Numbered from the stretch's first letter, positions 35,644 to 45,455 are shown. The stretch is 64,000 nt of DNA from Gordonia mangrovi (GCF_024734075.1 NZ_CP102850.1:2728001-2792000); one strand, 5' to 3'. Numbers and translations are program-made. Notes: a model not told the origin generated them from the sequence alone.

Positions 35644-36729
35644 ATGAGTGTGGGTGTCGTGCGCGAGTCCGCCGCGGGCGAGCGCCGAGTGGCGTTGGTC
35701 CCCAAGGTGGTGGCCTCGCTGGTCGGAAAGGGTGTCCCGGTGATCGTCGAATCGGGTGCCGGTCTGGGGGCATTGATCCCCGACGAACACTATGCCGAGG
35801 CCGGTGCCACGATCGGTGATCCGTATTCGGCCGACGTGGTGGTGCGGGTAGCGCCGCCGACCGACGACGAGATCGGCAGACTGCGCAGCGGCCAGAAGCT
35901 GATCGGCTTCCTGGCTCCACGCAACGCCGACAATCAGATCGCAGCGTTGAAGTCCGCGGGTGTCGAGGCATATGCGGTGGAGGCGATCCCGCGAATCTCC
36001 CGCGCCCAGGTGATGGATGCGTTGAGTTCGCAGGCGAACGTGTCGGGCTACAAGTCCGTCGTCGTGGCCGCGGATCTGTCGACCCGGTTCTTCCCGATGC
36101 TCACCACGGCGGCGGGCACGGTCAAGCCCGCAACGGTGCTGGTGCTCGGAGTCGGTGTGGCGGGCCTGCAGGCGCTGGCCACCGGCAAGCGGCTCGGCGG
36201 GCGGACCACCGGGTACGACGTGCGGCCCGAGGTGGCCGAGCAGGTGCGGTCGGTGGGCGCGCAGTGGCTGGACCTGGGCATCGACGCCGCCGGTGAGGGT
36301 GGGTACGCCCGCGAACTCACCGACGAGGAGCGCGCGAAACAGCAGCAGGCGCTCGAGGACGCGATCAAGGGCTTCGACGTGGTCATCACGACCGCGCTGG
36401 TGCCGGGACGTCCCGCGCCGCGCCTGGTCACCGCCGCCGCCGTGGAGGGTATGAAGCCCGGCAGCGTCGTCATCGACCTCGCCGGGGAGACCGGCGGCAA
36501 CTGCGAGCTCACCGAGCCCGGACAGACCGTCGTGAAGCACGACGTCACCATCAGCTCGCCGCTCAACCTGCCGGCGACGATGCCCGAACATGCCAGCGAG
36601 CTGTACTCGAAGAACCTGTTCGCGCTCATCGAGTTGATGCTCGACGACAACGGTGCGATCGCACCGGATTTCGACGACGAGGTGATCGCGGCCGCCTGCG
36701 TGACCCGCGAGAAGGAGGCGGTTGGCTGA
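35644..36729 (+). CDS. pntAA: NAD(P) transhydrogenase subunit alpha, NAD-binding part
   Basis: A 361-residue cytosolic domain I of the proton-translocating transhydrogenase, which binds NAD(H) and passes hydride to NADP at the PntB domain III. Family features are RESAAGERRVALVP at the N-terminus, the RQD-loop region near SRAQVMDALSSQANVSGYKSV and the dinucleotide fold VLGVGVAGLQALATGKRLG. The enzyme is split into three chains, as in Rhodospirillum and mycobacteria. ATG follows AGGGTGAG. Overlaps pntAB by one base (TGATG). Confidence 0.95.
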   Translation: MSVGVVRESAAGERRVALVPKVVASLVGKGVPVIVESGAGLGALIPDEHYAEAGATIGDPYSADVVVRVAPPTDDEIGRLRSGQKLIGFLAPRNADNQIAALKSAGVEAYAVEAIPRISRAQVMDALSSQANVSGYKSVVVAADLSTRFFPMLTTAAGTVKPATVLVLGVGVAGLQALATGKRLGGRTTGYDVRPEVAEQVRSVGAQWLDLGIDAAGEGGYARELTDEERAKQQQALEDAIKGFDVVITTALVPGRPAPRLVTAAAVEGMKPGSVVIDLAGETGGNCELTEPGQTVVKHDVTISSPLNLPATMPEHASELYSKNLFALIELMLDDNGAIAPDFDDEVIAAACVTREKEAVG

Positions 36730-37034
36730 TGTACACCGGTCTGCTGGCGAACATCGCGATCCTGGTGCTGGCCGGGTTCGTGGGCTTCGCCGTCATCTCC
36801 AAGGTCCCGAACACACTGCACACCCCGCTGATGTCGGGCACCAACGCCATCCACGGCATCGTCGTGCTCGGTGCACTGGTGGTGCTGGGCAAGCTTCCGG
36901 CCGACGCCAACTGGGGTATCCGCATCATCGCCTTCGTCGCGCTGGTGTTCGGCACACTCAACGTGATCGGCGGATTCGCGGTCACCGACCGCATGCTCGG
37001 CATGTTCAAGGGTAAGAAGGAGGCGGCCAAGTGA
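36729..37034 (+). CDS. pntAB: NAD(P) transhydrogenase subunit alpha part 2
   Basis: A 101-residue membrane segment of three helices. It belongs to the proton-conducting domain II of the split transhydrogenase and pairs with the helices of PntB. NTLHTPLMSGTNAIHGIVVLGAL is the conserved core (T/N/H residues lining the proton path). Overlaps the next gene by 4 nt (GTGA). Confidence 0.95.
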   Translation: MYTGLLANIAILVLAGFVGFAVISKVPNTLHTPLMSGTNAIHGIVVLGALVVLGKLPADANWGIRIIAFVALVFGTLNVIGGFAVTDRMLGMFKGKKEAAK

Positions 37035-38560
37035 CCGCGGACCTGCTGTTGGCGGCCGACGCCCACACGCCGAGCCAGGGCATCTCGTACCTGGTGATGG
37101 CGCTCTACATCGTTTCGTTCTCCCTGTTCATCTACGGCCTGATGGGTCTGACCGGGCCGAAGACCGCGGTGCGCGGCAACTGGATCGCTGCGGGCGGTAT
37201 GGCCCTCGCCGTGGCCGCGACGCTGCTCTACGTCTACAACGCCGGCGCGATCGGCGACGACGGGCACTCCACCGTCGGGGTGCCCGCGATCAACTGGATC
37301 CTGATCGTCGTCGGCCTGGTGGTCGGTGTGGCACTGGGTATCCCGCCCGCACTCAAGACCAAGATGACCGCGATGCCGCAGCTGGTGGCGCTGTTCAACG
37401 GCGTCGGCGGCGGTACCGTCGCGCTGATCGCGTGGGCGGAATTCCTGGAGACGTCGGGCTTCGCCGAATTCCACAACACCGAACCGGCCTCGCCGTTGGT
37501 GATCGGTTCGCTGATCGCCGCGATCATCGGTTCGATCTCCTTCTGGGGTTCGCTGGTGGCCTTCTCGAAGCTGCAGGAGATCCTGCCCAAGGGGCTGGAG
37601 AAGGTCTTCGTCGGCAATGCGCGGCTGTTCCAGCTGGCCAACATCGTGCTGTTCGTGGTCTCGCTGGGTATCGCCATCTATCTCGGTGTGGACGCCGCCA
37701 ACGGGGGCGGGGCCAGTGGGTGGTGGATGGTCGGCCTGCTGGTCGCGGCCGGTGTGATGGGTCTGTTCGTGGTGTTCCCGATCGGTGGCGCCGACATGCC
37801 GGTGGTCATCTCGCTGCTGAACGCGATGACCGGTCTGTCCGCGGCGGCCGCGGGTATCGCGCTGGACAACACCGCACTGATCGTGGCCGGCATGATCGTC
37901 GGCGCCTCGGGTTCGATCCTGACCAACCTGATGGCCAAGGCGATGAACCGTTCGATCCCGGCCATCGTGTTCGGCTCCTTCGGTGGTGGTGACGCCGCCG
38001 GCGGTGGACCCGCCGGGGCTGCCGGCGGCACCGTGAAGGCCACCTCGGCCGCTGACGCCGCGATCCAGATGGCCTACGCCAACCAGGTCATCGTGGTGCC
38101 CGGCTACGGCCTGGCCGTCGCGCAGGCCCAGCACGCCGTCAAGGAGATGGCCGCCCTGCTCGAGGAGAAGGGGGTCGAGGTCAAGTACGCGATCCATCCG
38201 GTCGCCGGCCGCATGCCGGGCCACATGAACGTGCTGCTGGCCGAGGCCGACGTCGAATACGACGCGATGAAGGAGATGGACGACATCAACGGTGAGTTCA
38301 ACCGCACCGATGTCGCGATCGTCATCGGCGCCAACGACGTCACCAACCCGGCCGCCCGCAACGACCCGGGCTCGCCGATCCACGGCATGCCGATCCTCAA
38401 CGTCGACGAGGCGCGGTCCACCATCGTGCTCAAGCGGTCGATGAGTTCGGGCTACGCCGGCATCGAGAACCCGCTGTTCTTCGCCGACGCCACCTCGATG
38501 CTCTTCGGCGACGCGAAGAAGAGCGTCGACAGCGTCATCGAGGAGCTCAAGGCGCTGTAG
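37031..38560 (+). CDS. pntB: NAD(P) transhydrogenase subunit beta
   Basis: A 509-residue chain carrying the rest of the membrane domain (about nine helices, with the conserved His/Asn region in FNGVGGGTVALIAWAEF) and the C-terminal NADP(H)-binding domain III. In domain III, VPGYGLAVAQAQHAV, HPVAGRMPGHMNVLLAEADV, GANDVTNPAARNDPGSPI and KRSMSSGYAGIENPLF are diagnostic. The complex uses the proton gradient to make NADPH from NADH. A long hairpin follows immediately. Confidence 0.96.
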   Translation: MTADLLLAADAHTPSQGISYLVMALYIVSFSLFIYGLMGLTGPKTAVRGNWIAAGGMALAVAATLLYVYNAGAIGDDGHSTVGVPAINWILIVVGLVVGVALGIPPALKTKMTAMPQLVALFNGVGGGTVALIAWAEFLETSGFAEFHNTEPASPLVIGSLIAAIIGSISFWGSLVAFSKLQEILPKGLEKVFVGNARLFQLANIVLFVVSLGIAIYLGVDAANGGGASGWWMVGLLVAAGVMGLFVVFPIGGADMPVVISLLNAMTGLSAAAAGIALDNTALIVAGMIVGASGSILTNLMAKAMNRSIPAIVFGSFGGGDAAGGGPAGAAGGTVKATSAADAAIQMAYANQVIVVPGYGLAVAQAQHAVKEMAALLEEKGVEVKYAIHPVAGRMPGHMNVLLAEADVEYDAMKEMDDINGEFNRTDVAIVIGANDVTNPAARNDPGSPIHGMPILNVDEARSTIVLKRSMSSGYAGIENPLFFADATSMLFGDAKKSVDSVIEELKAL

Positions 38561-38569
38561 GCTTTCGGT

Positions 38570-38645
38570 TCTTCCCCCGGGTATCGCTTCTTCGGCTGAC
38601 TGCAGTCGACCGAAGAAACAACACCCGGGGGAAGAGTCGGACGGT
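38570..38645 (+). terminator. Hairpin terminator after pntB
   Basis: TCTTCCCCCGGGT (38570-38582) pairs perfectly with ACCCGGGGGAAGA (38633-38645). Within it TTCTTCGG pairs with CCGAAGAA around a palindromic TGACTGCAGTC core. A long, stable hairpin 10 bp after the stop, without a T tract. Confidence 0.8.
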
Positions 38646-38713
38646 GGGCGATGAGTTTCTCCGCAAGCGGTGGTCTATCCCGGCAGAACCACCACACCCA
38701 ACCGGAGGACATC

Positions 38714-39145
38714 ATGACCACCACATCAGACATCACCGACACATCGACAGACGTGCAATCGGGTACTCGAAACTGGCGCCACACAACTGGAGTCGTCATC
38801 AGCGTTCTGCTCGGCGCATTTCTGGTCTTCGACGTGTTCGGGAAGCTGACGCGGCCCGAAGCGGTCGTCGAGGGCACCGCCGAACTCGGCTTCCCGATCG
38901 ACCAGACCTACGTGATGGGCACCGTGTTGCTGATCTGCCTTGTGGTGTGGGCGATTCCGCGGACTGCTGTGCTCGGGGCGGTCGGACTCACCGCCTACCT
39001 CGGTGGTGCGGTCACCGCCAACATGCGCATCGAGTCCCCATTGCTCGACCACACCCTCTTCCCGGTGTACTTCGGCGTCCTGATCTGGGTCGGCCTGGTC
39101 TTGCGACGCCCGGAACTGTTGAAGGTGGCCGGTATCCGACGGTGA
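38714..39145 (+). CDS. DoxX-like four-helix membrane protein
   Basis: A 143-residue protein. After a Thr/Ser-rich 20-residue N-terminus it has four membrane helices with the DoxX-family pattern: FDVFGKLTRPEAVVEGTAELGFP after helix 1, and YLGGAVTANMRIESPLLDHTLFPVYFG before helix 4. DoxX-like proteins are often tied to redox or sulfur stress, but the role here is not known. CGGAGGAC precedes the ATG. It stands alone between two hairpins. Confidence 0.8.
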   Translation: MTTTSDITDTSTDVQSGTRNWRHTTGVVISVLLGAFLVFDVFGKLTRPEAVVEGTAELGFPIDQTYVMGTVLLICLVVWAIPRTAVLGAVGLTAYLGGAVTANMRIESPLLDHTLFPVYFGVLIWVGLVLRRPELLKVAGIRR

Positions 39146-39155
39146 ACCAGTCACT

Positions 39156-39196
39156 CACTCGTTCCCGCCCCACGTCTGAGGGGACGGGAACGAGTG
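39156..39196 (+). terminator. Hairpin after the DoxX-like gene
   Basis: CACTCGTTCCCGCCCC pairs with GGGGACGGGAACGAGTG with one bulge, 10 bp after the stop codon. Confidence 0.75.
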
Positions 39197-39288
39197 CGTG
39201 AGCGACATCGGTGGCGGTGTTATCGAGTTGGGATCAGACAGGTGCGGCGTCGTTGCCGGCCAGACCTACTGTTACGCAAGTGACGGGT

Positions 39289-40332
39289 GTGACAAAAGTG
39301 AAGCGATGTCGACGGGTGGTCGCGGTCGGTGCTGTGGTGAGTGCGGCGATCGGCGGTCTGGTCGTCGGTGTGCTGCCCTTCGATCATGCCGCCGGGGTCG
39401 ACGTTCGGCCCGCGGTGACCGCCGTCGATCCCTCCACCTTCTACAACTCTGCGCAGCAGAAGTTCGCCGCCGGCGACGTGACCGGTGGGCTGCAGTCGCT
39501 GAAGGAGATGCTCGCCGTTGTTCCGGTCGACCCGTATGCGCTCGCCCTGCAGGCGATCTGGTCGGCGCAAGCCGATGATGAGGCCGCCAGTCAGGCTGCC
39601 CTGACCCGGCTGAACGGGATCAACCGGACGTTGCACACCACCGCCCGCGACATCATCTCCGGCGTCGATGCTGCCGCGCAGATCGTTCCGGACACGTCGC
39701 CCAAGAGTGTCTCCGGCCGCACGGCGATCGTCATCCTCGGCTACGGGCTCAACGGCAACGGCAAGATGGCGCCGGAGCTCGTCCGCCGGGTGACCGCGGG
39801 GCAGGCGCAGGCAGAAACCACAACGGGGGCACCGATAGTGGTGGCCGGTGGGGCACCCAAGAAGGGGATCACCGAGGCGGCCGCCATGAAGAAATGGTTG
39901 GTGGCCAACGGTGTCGACGCGGCGCGGATCACCGAGGAGGGCCGCTCCGGATCGACGGTGGCCAACGCGCAGAACACCGCCGAGATCCTGCGCGGCAAGG
40001 GCATCAGCGAGATCATCCTGATCACCTCGCCCAACCACATCCGGCGTGCCGCGGCCGATTTCGCCGCCGTCGGGCTGCGCGCCGTCGCCACGGTCACCAC
40101 GGCGACCGAGTTGAGCAAATACGCCCAACCCCTGACCCTCGATCAGCAGAAGGGGATTCGGCTCGAGGCGACGCGTGCGGCCGAGATCCCGGCGACGCGC
40201 GCGGCCGGCCTGCCGTTACCCGACAACCTGCCCGACACCGGCCCGGGCCTGATCACCGAGTTCGGTGGGAAGCTACTGGAGTCGCTGCTCGACGCAGGGT
40301 CGTCGGCGATCGATTCGCTGCCCGCCGAGTGA
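39289..40332 (+). CDS. YdcF/SanA-like DUF218 protein, exported or membrane-anchored
   Basis: A protein of about 347 residues. The N-terminus has a basic start and one hydrophobic helix (VVAVGAVVSAAIGGLVVGV), so it is exported or anchored. Residues about 40-130 are helical; the DUF218 domain follows: TAIVILGYGLNGNGKM, PIVVAGGAPKKGITEAAAMKKWL, ITEEGRSGSTVANAQNTAEIL and IILITSPNHIRRAA. DUF218 proteins (SanA, ElyC, YdcF) are linked to envelope integrity in other bacteria. The start is uncertain among GTG 39280, 39289 and 39298; no clear ribosome binding site, so possibly leaderless. Confidence 0.8.
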   Translation: MTKVKRCRRVVAVGAVVSAAIGGLVVGVLPFDHAAGVDVRPAVTAVDPSTFYNSAQQKFAAGDVTGGLQSLKEMLAVVPVDPYALALQAIWSAQADDEAASQAALTRLNGINRTLHTTARDIISGVDAAAQIVPDTSPKSVSGRTAIVILGYGLNGNGKMAPELVRRVTAGQAQAETTTGAPIVVAGGAPKKGITEAAAMKKWLVANGVDAARITEEGRSGSTVANAQNTAEILRGKGISEIILITSPNHIRRAAADFAAVGLRAVATVTTATELSKYAQPLTLDQQKGIRLEATRAAEIPATRAAGLPLPDNLPDTGPGLITEFGGKLLESLLDAGSSAIDSLPAE

Positions 40333-40383
40333 GGTGGACGTGCCGGTTTCCGGGACGTTCGCCGCACTCGTCAACCTCGATGC

Positions 40384-41142
40384 CTAGAACATCACCGCAC
40401 GATAGTGCGTGATCATCCGCCATGCGTCGCGACCGTCGTCGAGTCCGTGCAGGAAATGGAAGGCGAGGCCCGGTGGCTGACCGCGGTTGATTATCTCCGT
40501 GCCCTCGAACGGCAGATTCAGTGTGGACGCGACGCCCGGTGCGATCGCCAACGGCCTGCCGGCAAAGGTGGTGACCGCCGGGGTGTGTGCGTGCCCGCAC
40601 ACGAATCCGACGATGTTCGGGTGTTCGGTGACCAGCGCGGCGAGCCGCTCCTCGCCGGTCTGGCGGATCGAGTCCATGAAGTACATGCCCAACGTCACGG
40701 GCGGGTGATGGAAGGCGACCAGCACCGGCACCGTTGGTCCGGCATGCGTGATCTGTTCCGACATCCAGCGAAGTGTCTCGTCGGAGAGGTGGCCGTCATT
40801 GCGGCCGGGAATGGAACTGTCGCAGACGACGAAAAGAACTCCGTCGATGAGCTCGGCCCGGTTGACCGGCGCACTGCTCTCCATGCCGAGCAATGCCGCA
40901 TTGAAGTGTGCGCGATGGTCGTGGTTGCCGGCCGTGATCAGCATGGGCAACGGGCTGTAGAGGGTGCCGTAGGCCTCCCGGTATTCCGCCTCGCTGCCCT
41001 CGTCGGTGATGTCGCCGGTCACCAGCAGCGCGTTGATGCCTTTCGCGCGGGCATGAATGTAGTCGAGCGTCGCTTCGATCCGGCTGCGGTTGTACCGCGT
41101 GCCGTTGAAATGAAGGTCGCTGATGTGGGCGACGACGAACAC
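40384..41142 (-). CDS. Calcineurin-like phosphoesterase (CpdA type)
   Basis: A 252-residue metallophosphoesterase with all five motifs of the class III cyclic nucleotide phosphodiesterase group: ISDLH, LVTGDITDEG, ITAGNHDH, FHHPP and CGHAHTP. It would use two metal ions to hydrolyse a phosphodiester, perhaps cAMP as in CpdA/Rv0805, though the substrate cannot be told from sequence. GTG start with AAGGAGCG upstream. Convergent with the YdcF-like gene. Confidence 0.88.
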   Translation of the reverse strand: MFVVAHISDLHFNGTRYNRSRIEATLDYIHARAKGINALLVTGDITDEGSEAEYREAYGTLYSPLPMLITAGNHDHRAHFNAALLGMESSAPVNRAELIDGVLFVVCDSSIPGRNDGHLSDETLRWMSEQITHAGPTVPVLVAFHHPPVTLGMYFMDSIRQTGEERLAALVTEHPNIVGFVCGHAHTPAVTTFAGRPLAIAPGVASTLNLPFEGTEIINRGQPPGLAFHFLHGLDDGRDAWRMITHYRAVMF

Positions 41143-41275
41143 ACACGCTCCTTGCTCCCTGACTCATCCGAGGCTAGTCAAGAGTCGTCGGCACGGCGCG
41201 ACGAGGCGTGCAATTCGGCCCGATTCGTTGGCGGCAGCGGTGCCTGCAGCGCCGGTGAGCGGCCACGTCGGCACG

Positions 41276-42011
41276 TCAGCGAAGCGTGCGAGTGAACAGC
41301 TCGTGGAGTCGCTCGAAGTGCTCCTCGGCCGCTTCCGGGTGATACACGGCCGTGTCGGCCATGGTGAACCCGTGGTGGGCGCCGGCATGAACCCATGCCG
41401 AATGGCTCACCCCGCTCGAGGTGAGTGCGTGCTCGAACGTGGCGACGGCCATCGGCGGCGTGAATCGCCAACACATCGGCACGAACTTTCGGGAGCAGGT
41501 GATGCGGGCTGTCCGGGTCGTCGGTGACCAGCCCGCCGATGTGAAACATACCGATCGCGCCGACCGCATCGGGACGGGTGGCCGCGGCCAACAACGCCAG
41601 GCGACCGCCCATGCAGTAGCCGGTGACACCGATGTCGCTGTGCCGGACGTCGTCGCGCCCGCGCAGGGCGTCGATGTAGGCCGACAGGTCTCGCTCGGCG
41701 AGGTCGGCCGTGAGAGCCTTCACCCGAGACATCGCCTCGGACATGAACGTCGCACGATTCTCCGGTTCGGTCAGATCGCCGATGGGTTCCAACGAAGGAG
41801 CGGTCCCGTCGCGGTAGAAGACATTGGGCACCAGCACGACGTAGCCCCAGGACGCGATCCGGTCGGCCATGGTCTTCGTCTGCGGACGTAGGCCGATCGC
41901 GTCGACGATGAACAGCACACCGGGCATCGGGCCGGGCACGTCGTCGGGTGTGGTCACATAGGCGTCGGCCACACCGTCGGGAGTGTTGATGGCGATGAGT
42001 TCGTCGGACAT
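41276..42011 (-). pseudogene. Dienelactone hydrolase-family gene with a frameshift
   Basis: The N-terminal part reads as a dienelactone hydrolase: MSDELIAINTPDGVADAYV, Cys nucleophile in GYCMGGRLALLAAA, and up to VLAIHAAD near 41455. Thereafter that frame becomes non-family (GRRHVRARTH...) and runs on to 41178. The family sequence continues in another frame from 41452 (MAVATFEHALTSSGVSHSAW), includes the catalytic His region GAHHGFTM, and stops at 41276. A few residues expected between HAAD and VATFEHAL are also missing, so a small deletion is likely. Either a recent pseudogene or a sequence error. Confidence 0.75.
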
Positions 42012-42027
42012 GGGTCCTCCCTTCTCC

Positions 42028-44409
42028 TCAGAGGTCGCCGGGCAGTTTGTCCCGGCGGATACCGCGCCAGCTGGGATGGCGTAGGTGGCCGGTGGTGGTC
42101 CAGTCCATGAACCGCACCTCGCCGACTATCTTGGGCAGTACCCAGACCGCGCTCGAGGAAACCGGCCGGTCGAGTTTGTCCACGAACGGGCTGCGCTTGA
42201 TCCGCAGCGGTTCGAGTTCTTCGGCCAGCGCTCGCAATTGGGCGTCGGTGAACCCTGTGCCGACGCGACCGACGTAGCGCAGGCCGGTGTCCTCGGGCAA
42301 CCCCAGCAACAACGATCCGATCGTGTGCGCCCGGTTGCCGCGCCCCGGCCGGTATCCGCCCACCACCACCTCGATGTCGCTCCAGTTCTTGTGCTTGAGC
42401 CACTGGGACGTTCGACGCCCCTGCTGATAGGTCGACGACCGCCGCTTCGCGACGACACCTTCGTAGCCCTGTGCGCGGCTCTCCTCGAGGGCGGCACGGC
42501 CGGGCCCGGGTAGCAGTGCCGGAACCTCGGCAAAGGCCGAATGGGCAAAGGCCGGCGCGAGTTCGTCGAGTAGTTCACGTCGCTGCGACCACGGGCGCCG
42601 CAGCAGCGAGGTGCCGTTGAGATAGAGGATGTCGAAGATGTAGAACTTCAGCGTCAAGTCCTCCTCGGTGTTGTTTCGGGCCGACAGCAGGGTGAAATTG
42701 GTGCGACCGCTGGCGTCGAGGGCCACCACCTCGCCGTCGAGAACCACGTCGAGGAGACCCAGATCGTCGGCGATGGACCGCAGTTCGGGGAAGTCGGCGG
42801 TCATGTCGATGCCCGAGCGGGAGGTGAGGCGGAAGTCTCCGTCGATGTAGCGCAACAGGATTCGGTAGCCGTCCCACTTGCCCTCGAACGCCCAATCGCG
42901 CCCGTCGAGGTTCTCGATGGATTCGTCGGTGGCCAGCATGGGACGCGGGTCGCGCAGGCTGTCGGGCAGGATGGGCCGCGGTTCGTCGCTCATCAGATGG
43001 GCGAGCCAGTTCTTGTCGCCGGTCTTGATCAGCGCGTAGCGGCCCTGGATGCGTTCGCCGTGCAACCGGACGATGACCTCGTTGTCGCGCCACTTCTCGG
43101 TCTCGTAGGTGCCGCGATCCCAGATCTCCACATGTCCGCCGCCGTATTCACCTGCCGGAATGTCGCCTTCGAAGTCGGCGTAGTCCATCGGATGGTCTTC
43201 GGTGTGCACGGCCAGCCGGTTCTGTCCGGGATCGTCGGGCAGGTTCTTCGGCACCGCCCAGGACACCAGCACACCGTCGCGCTCGAGCCGGAAGTCGTAG
43301 TGCAGTCGTCGGGCGTGGTGTTCCTGGATGACGAATATCGGGTTGCCGGCGGTGTCGTCCGACCCTGTGCGCTCACGATGTGCGTCGTCGCCGAACGGTT
43401 CGGGGGTCTTGGACTCATCGCGCTTGCGGCGGTATTCGCCGAGGTTGACGACCGGGTTCGGTGCGGGCCTGTTCGAGGTGGCCTCGATCAGTTCCTGAGC
43501 GGTTGGTGGGACCTCCTCATTCGCCGGGGCGAGATCGTGCGGCTCATCGAGGTCGGCGAGGAGGTCACCGTCGGACTCGACGCGCTCGAGGACTTCGTCG
43601 AACAACAGCTGGGCGAGGTCGGGATCGGCGAGTTCGCCCCAGGAGCGCGGCGCGGCCACCCACGGCTGCTCGCGACCGCGCATCGAATACGGCGCGAGGG
43701 TCGTCTTCGATCCGCTGTTCTGACTCCAGTCGATGAACACCTTCCGGTCGCGGACCGACTTCGCCATGGTCGCGGTGATGTCGTCGGGGTGGGCGGCCGC
43801 CAGGCTGGTGGCGATCTGCTTGGCCACGGTGCGGGCGGCCTCGGGGGAGACGGGCCGGTCGAAACGTGCGTACAGATGCATCCCCTTGCCGCCACTGGTC
43901 ACCGGGAAGGCGGTCAGACCGGCCGCGGCGAGCATGTCGCGGATCATCAGCGCGACCTCGGCACACTGCGTCAGCGGAACCCCCGGCCCGGGGTCGAGGT
44001 CGAGCACGAGGCGGTCGGCCTTGGGCGCCGCCCCGTCGGCCGGCACCCGCCACTGCGGGGTGTGCAGTTCCAGCGCGGCCATCTGGCCGAACCACACCAG
44101 GTCGGCGCGTGACGTGGCGAGCGGGTAGGTGATGACGCGTGTGCTGTGTTGCTCGCCGAACCGGGCGAGCCAGTCCGGCGCCGACGACGGCAGGTCCTTC
44201 TCGAAGAACGGCATCGACTCGACACCGTTGGGCCAGCGTTTCCGGGTGATCGGGCGACCGGCGAGGTGGGGCAACATCACCTCGGCGATTCGCGAATAGT
44301 AGTCGATGACCTCGAACTTCCGGGTCCCGGTGGTCGGGTAGAGCACCTTGTCGAGATTGGTGATGGGGATACGCCGGCCATCGACGTCGAGGCTCTCTCC
44401 ACCGGCCAT
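42028..44409 (-). CDS. ligD: Multifunctional NHEJ DNA ligase LigD
   Basis: A 793-residue enzyme with the mycobacterial domain order. Polymerase/primase, residues about 10-290: catalytic Asp pair in VLDLDPGPG, GKGMHLYARF, VFIDWSQN. 3'-phosphoesterase, about 360-510: FVIQEHHARRLHYDFRLE, HTEDHPMDYADFEG. ATP-dependent ligase, about 525-793: adenylated Lys in EGKWDGYR, LDGEVVALD, EGVVAKRRSS. With Ku it performs non-homologous end joining. The start at 44409 is preferred because upstream codons are not conserved in character and the Ku gene diverges from 44481. Confidence 0.95.
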   Translation of the reverse strand: MAGGESLDVDGRRIPITNLDKVLYPTTGTRKFEVIDYYSRIAEVMLPHLAGRPITRKRWPNGVESMPFFEKDLPSSAPDWLARFGEQHSTRVITYPLATSRADLVWFGQMAALELHTPQWRVPADGAAPKADRLVLDLDPGPGVPLTQCAEVALMIRDMLAAAGLTAFPVTSGGKGMHLYARFDRPVSPEAARTVAKQIATSLAAAHPDDITATMAKSVRDRKVFIDWSQNSGSKTTLAPYSMRGREQPWVAAPRSWGELADPDLAQLLFDEVLERVESDGDLLADLDEPHDLAPANEEVPPTAQELIEATSNRPAPNPVVNLGEYRRKRDESKTPEPFGDDAHRERTGSDDTAGNPIFVIQEHHARRLHYDFRLERDGVLVSWAVPKNLPDDPGQNRLAVHTEDHPMDYADFEGDIPAGEYGGGHVEIWDRGTYETEKWRDNEVIVRLHGERIQGRYALIKTGDKNWLAHLMSDEPRPILPDSLRDPRPMLATDESIENLDGRDWAFEGKWDGYRILLRYIDGDFRLTSRSGIDMTADFPELRSIADDLGLLDVVLDGEVVALDASGRTNFTLLSARNNTEEDLTLKFYIFDILYLNGTSLLRRPWSQRRELLDELAPAFAHSAFAEVPALLPGPGRAALEESRAQGYEGVVAKRRSSTYQQGRRTSQWLKHKNWSDIEVVVGGYRPGRGNRAHTIGSLLLGLPEDTGLRYVGRVGTGFTDAQLRALAEELEPLRIKRSPFVDKLDRPVSSSAVWVLPKIVGEVRFMDWTTTGHLRHPSWRGIRRDKLPGDL

Positions 44410-44480
44410 GACGTCTATTGTCCACACCCGAGTCGGCGTCGGGGCCGAGGATTGCGCGGACGGGTGGCACAATGGGGCCC

Positions 44481-45455
44481 ATGCGCTCGATCTGGAAGGG
44501 CGACCTCAGCTTTGGCCTGGTCAACGTGCCGGTCAAGGTGTACTCCGCCACGGAAAGCCACGACCGCAAGTCGTACCAGGTCGATTCCAAAGACGGCACG
44601 CGGATTCGCTACCGCCGGGTCCGGGAGGGCACCGACACCGAGGTCGACTACTCCGACATCGCCAACGCCTACGAGACCGATTCCGGCGAGACGGTCATCC
44701 TCACCAAAGAGGACCTCGCGACGCTGCCGGTGCAGAAGAGTCCGGAGATCTCGATCCTGGAGTTCGTGCCGACCGAACAGGTCGACCCGATCTACTTCGA
44801 CAAGCCCTATTACCTCGAGCCGTCGTCGAAATCGCCGAAGGCGTATGCATTGCTCGCGCAGGCGCTGCAGAAGACCGATCGGTTGGCCATCGCCCAGTTC
44901 ACCCTGCGCAACCGCACGCGGTTGGCCGCCTTACGCGTGGTGGACGGCGTGATGACGCTGCAGACGCTGCTGTGGCCCGACGAGGTGCGTGCCGCCGACT
45001 TCCCGTTCCTCGAGGAAGACACCGAGATCCGGCCGCAGGAGCTCGACATGGCGTCGTCGTTGATCGAGACCATGGCCAAGGACTTCGACCCGTCGGAGTT
45101 CGAGGACCGCTACCAGAACGAACTGTCGAAGTTGGTGGCCGCCAAGGCCGATGGTGCCGAGGCGTTCCCGGAGAGTGACGAGGAGCCCGAGGCCGACGAG
45201 GACTCCGAGGTGGCCGATCTGCTCGCCGCGCTGCGAGCATCGGTGAAGGACAATGGGCCCGCCGACGAGAAATCCGGCGGTGCGGAATCGACCGCGAAGA
45301 AGGCTCCGCCGAAGAAGGCCGCAGCGAAGAAGGCGCCGGCCAAAAAGGCCGCGGCCAAGAAGACCCCGCAGAAGTCGACGGCAGCGAAATCGACGGAGAA
45401 GAAGTCCACGGCCAAGAAGACCAGCGCGAAGAAGACCGCCAAGAAATCGGCGTGA
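44481..45455 (+). CDS. ku: NHEJ end-binding protein Ku
   Basis: A 324-residue Ku homodimer subunit that threads onto DNA ends and recruits LigD, encoded divergently 71 bp away. The core (residues 1-250) begins MRSIWKGDLSFGLVNVPVKVYSAT and includes PIYFDKPYYLEP and the DMASSLIETMAKDFDPSEFEDRY segment before the C-terminus. The last 60 residues are a Lys/Ala-rich tail of AAKKAPAKKAA repeats, like the extended basic tails of some actinobacterial Ku proteins that bind DNA internally. An ATG at 44472 is a close alternative start. Confidence 0.95.
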   Translation: MRSIWKGDLSFGLVNVPVKVYSATESHDRKSYQVDSKDGTRIRYRRVREGTDTEVDYSDIANAYETDSGETVILTKEDLATLPVQKSPEISILEFVPTEQVDPIYFDKPYYLEPSSKSPKAYALLAQALQKTDRLAIAQFTLRNRTRLAALRVVDGVMTLQTLLWPDEVRAADFPFLEEDTEIRPQELDMASSLIETMAKDFDPSEFEDRYQNELSKLVAAKADGAEAFPESDEEPEADEDSEVADLLAALRASVKDNGPADEKSGGAESTAKKAPPKKAAAKKAPAKKAAAKKTPQKSTAAKSTEKKSTAKKTSAKKTAKKSA

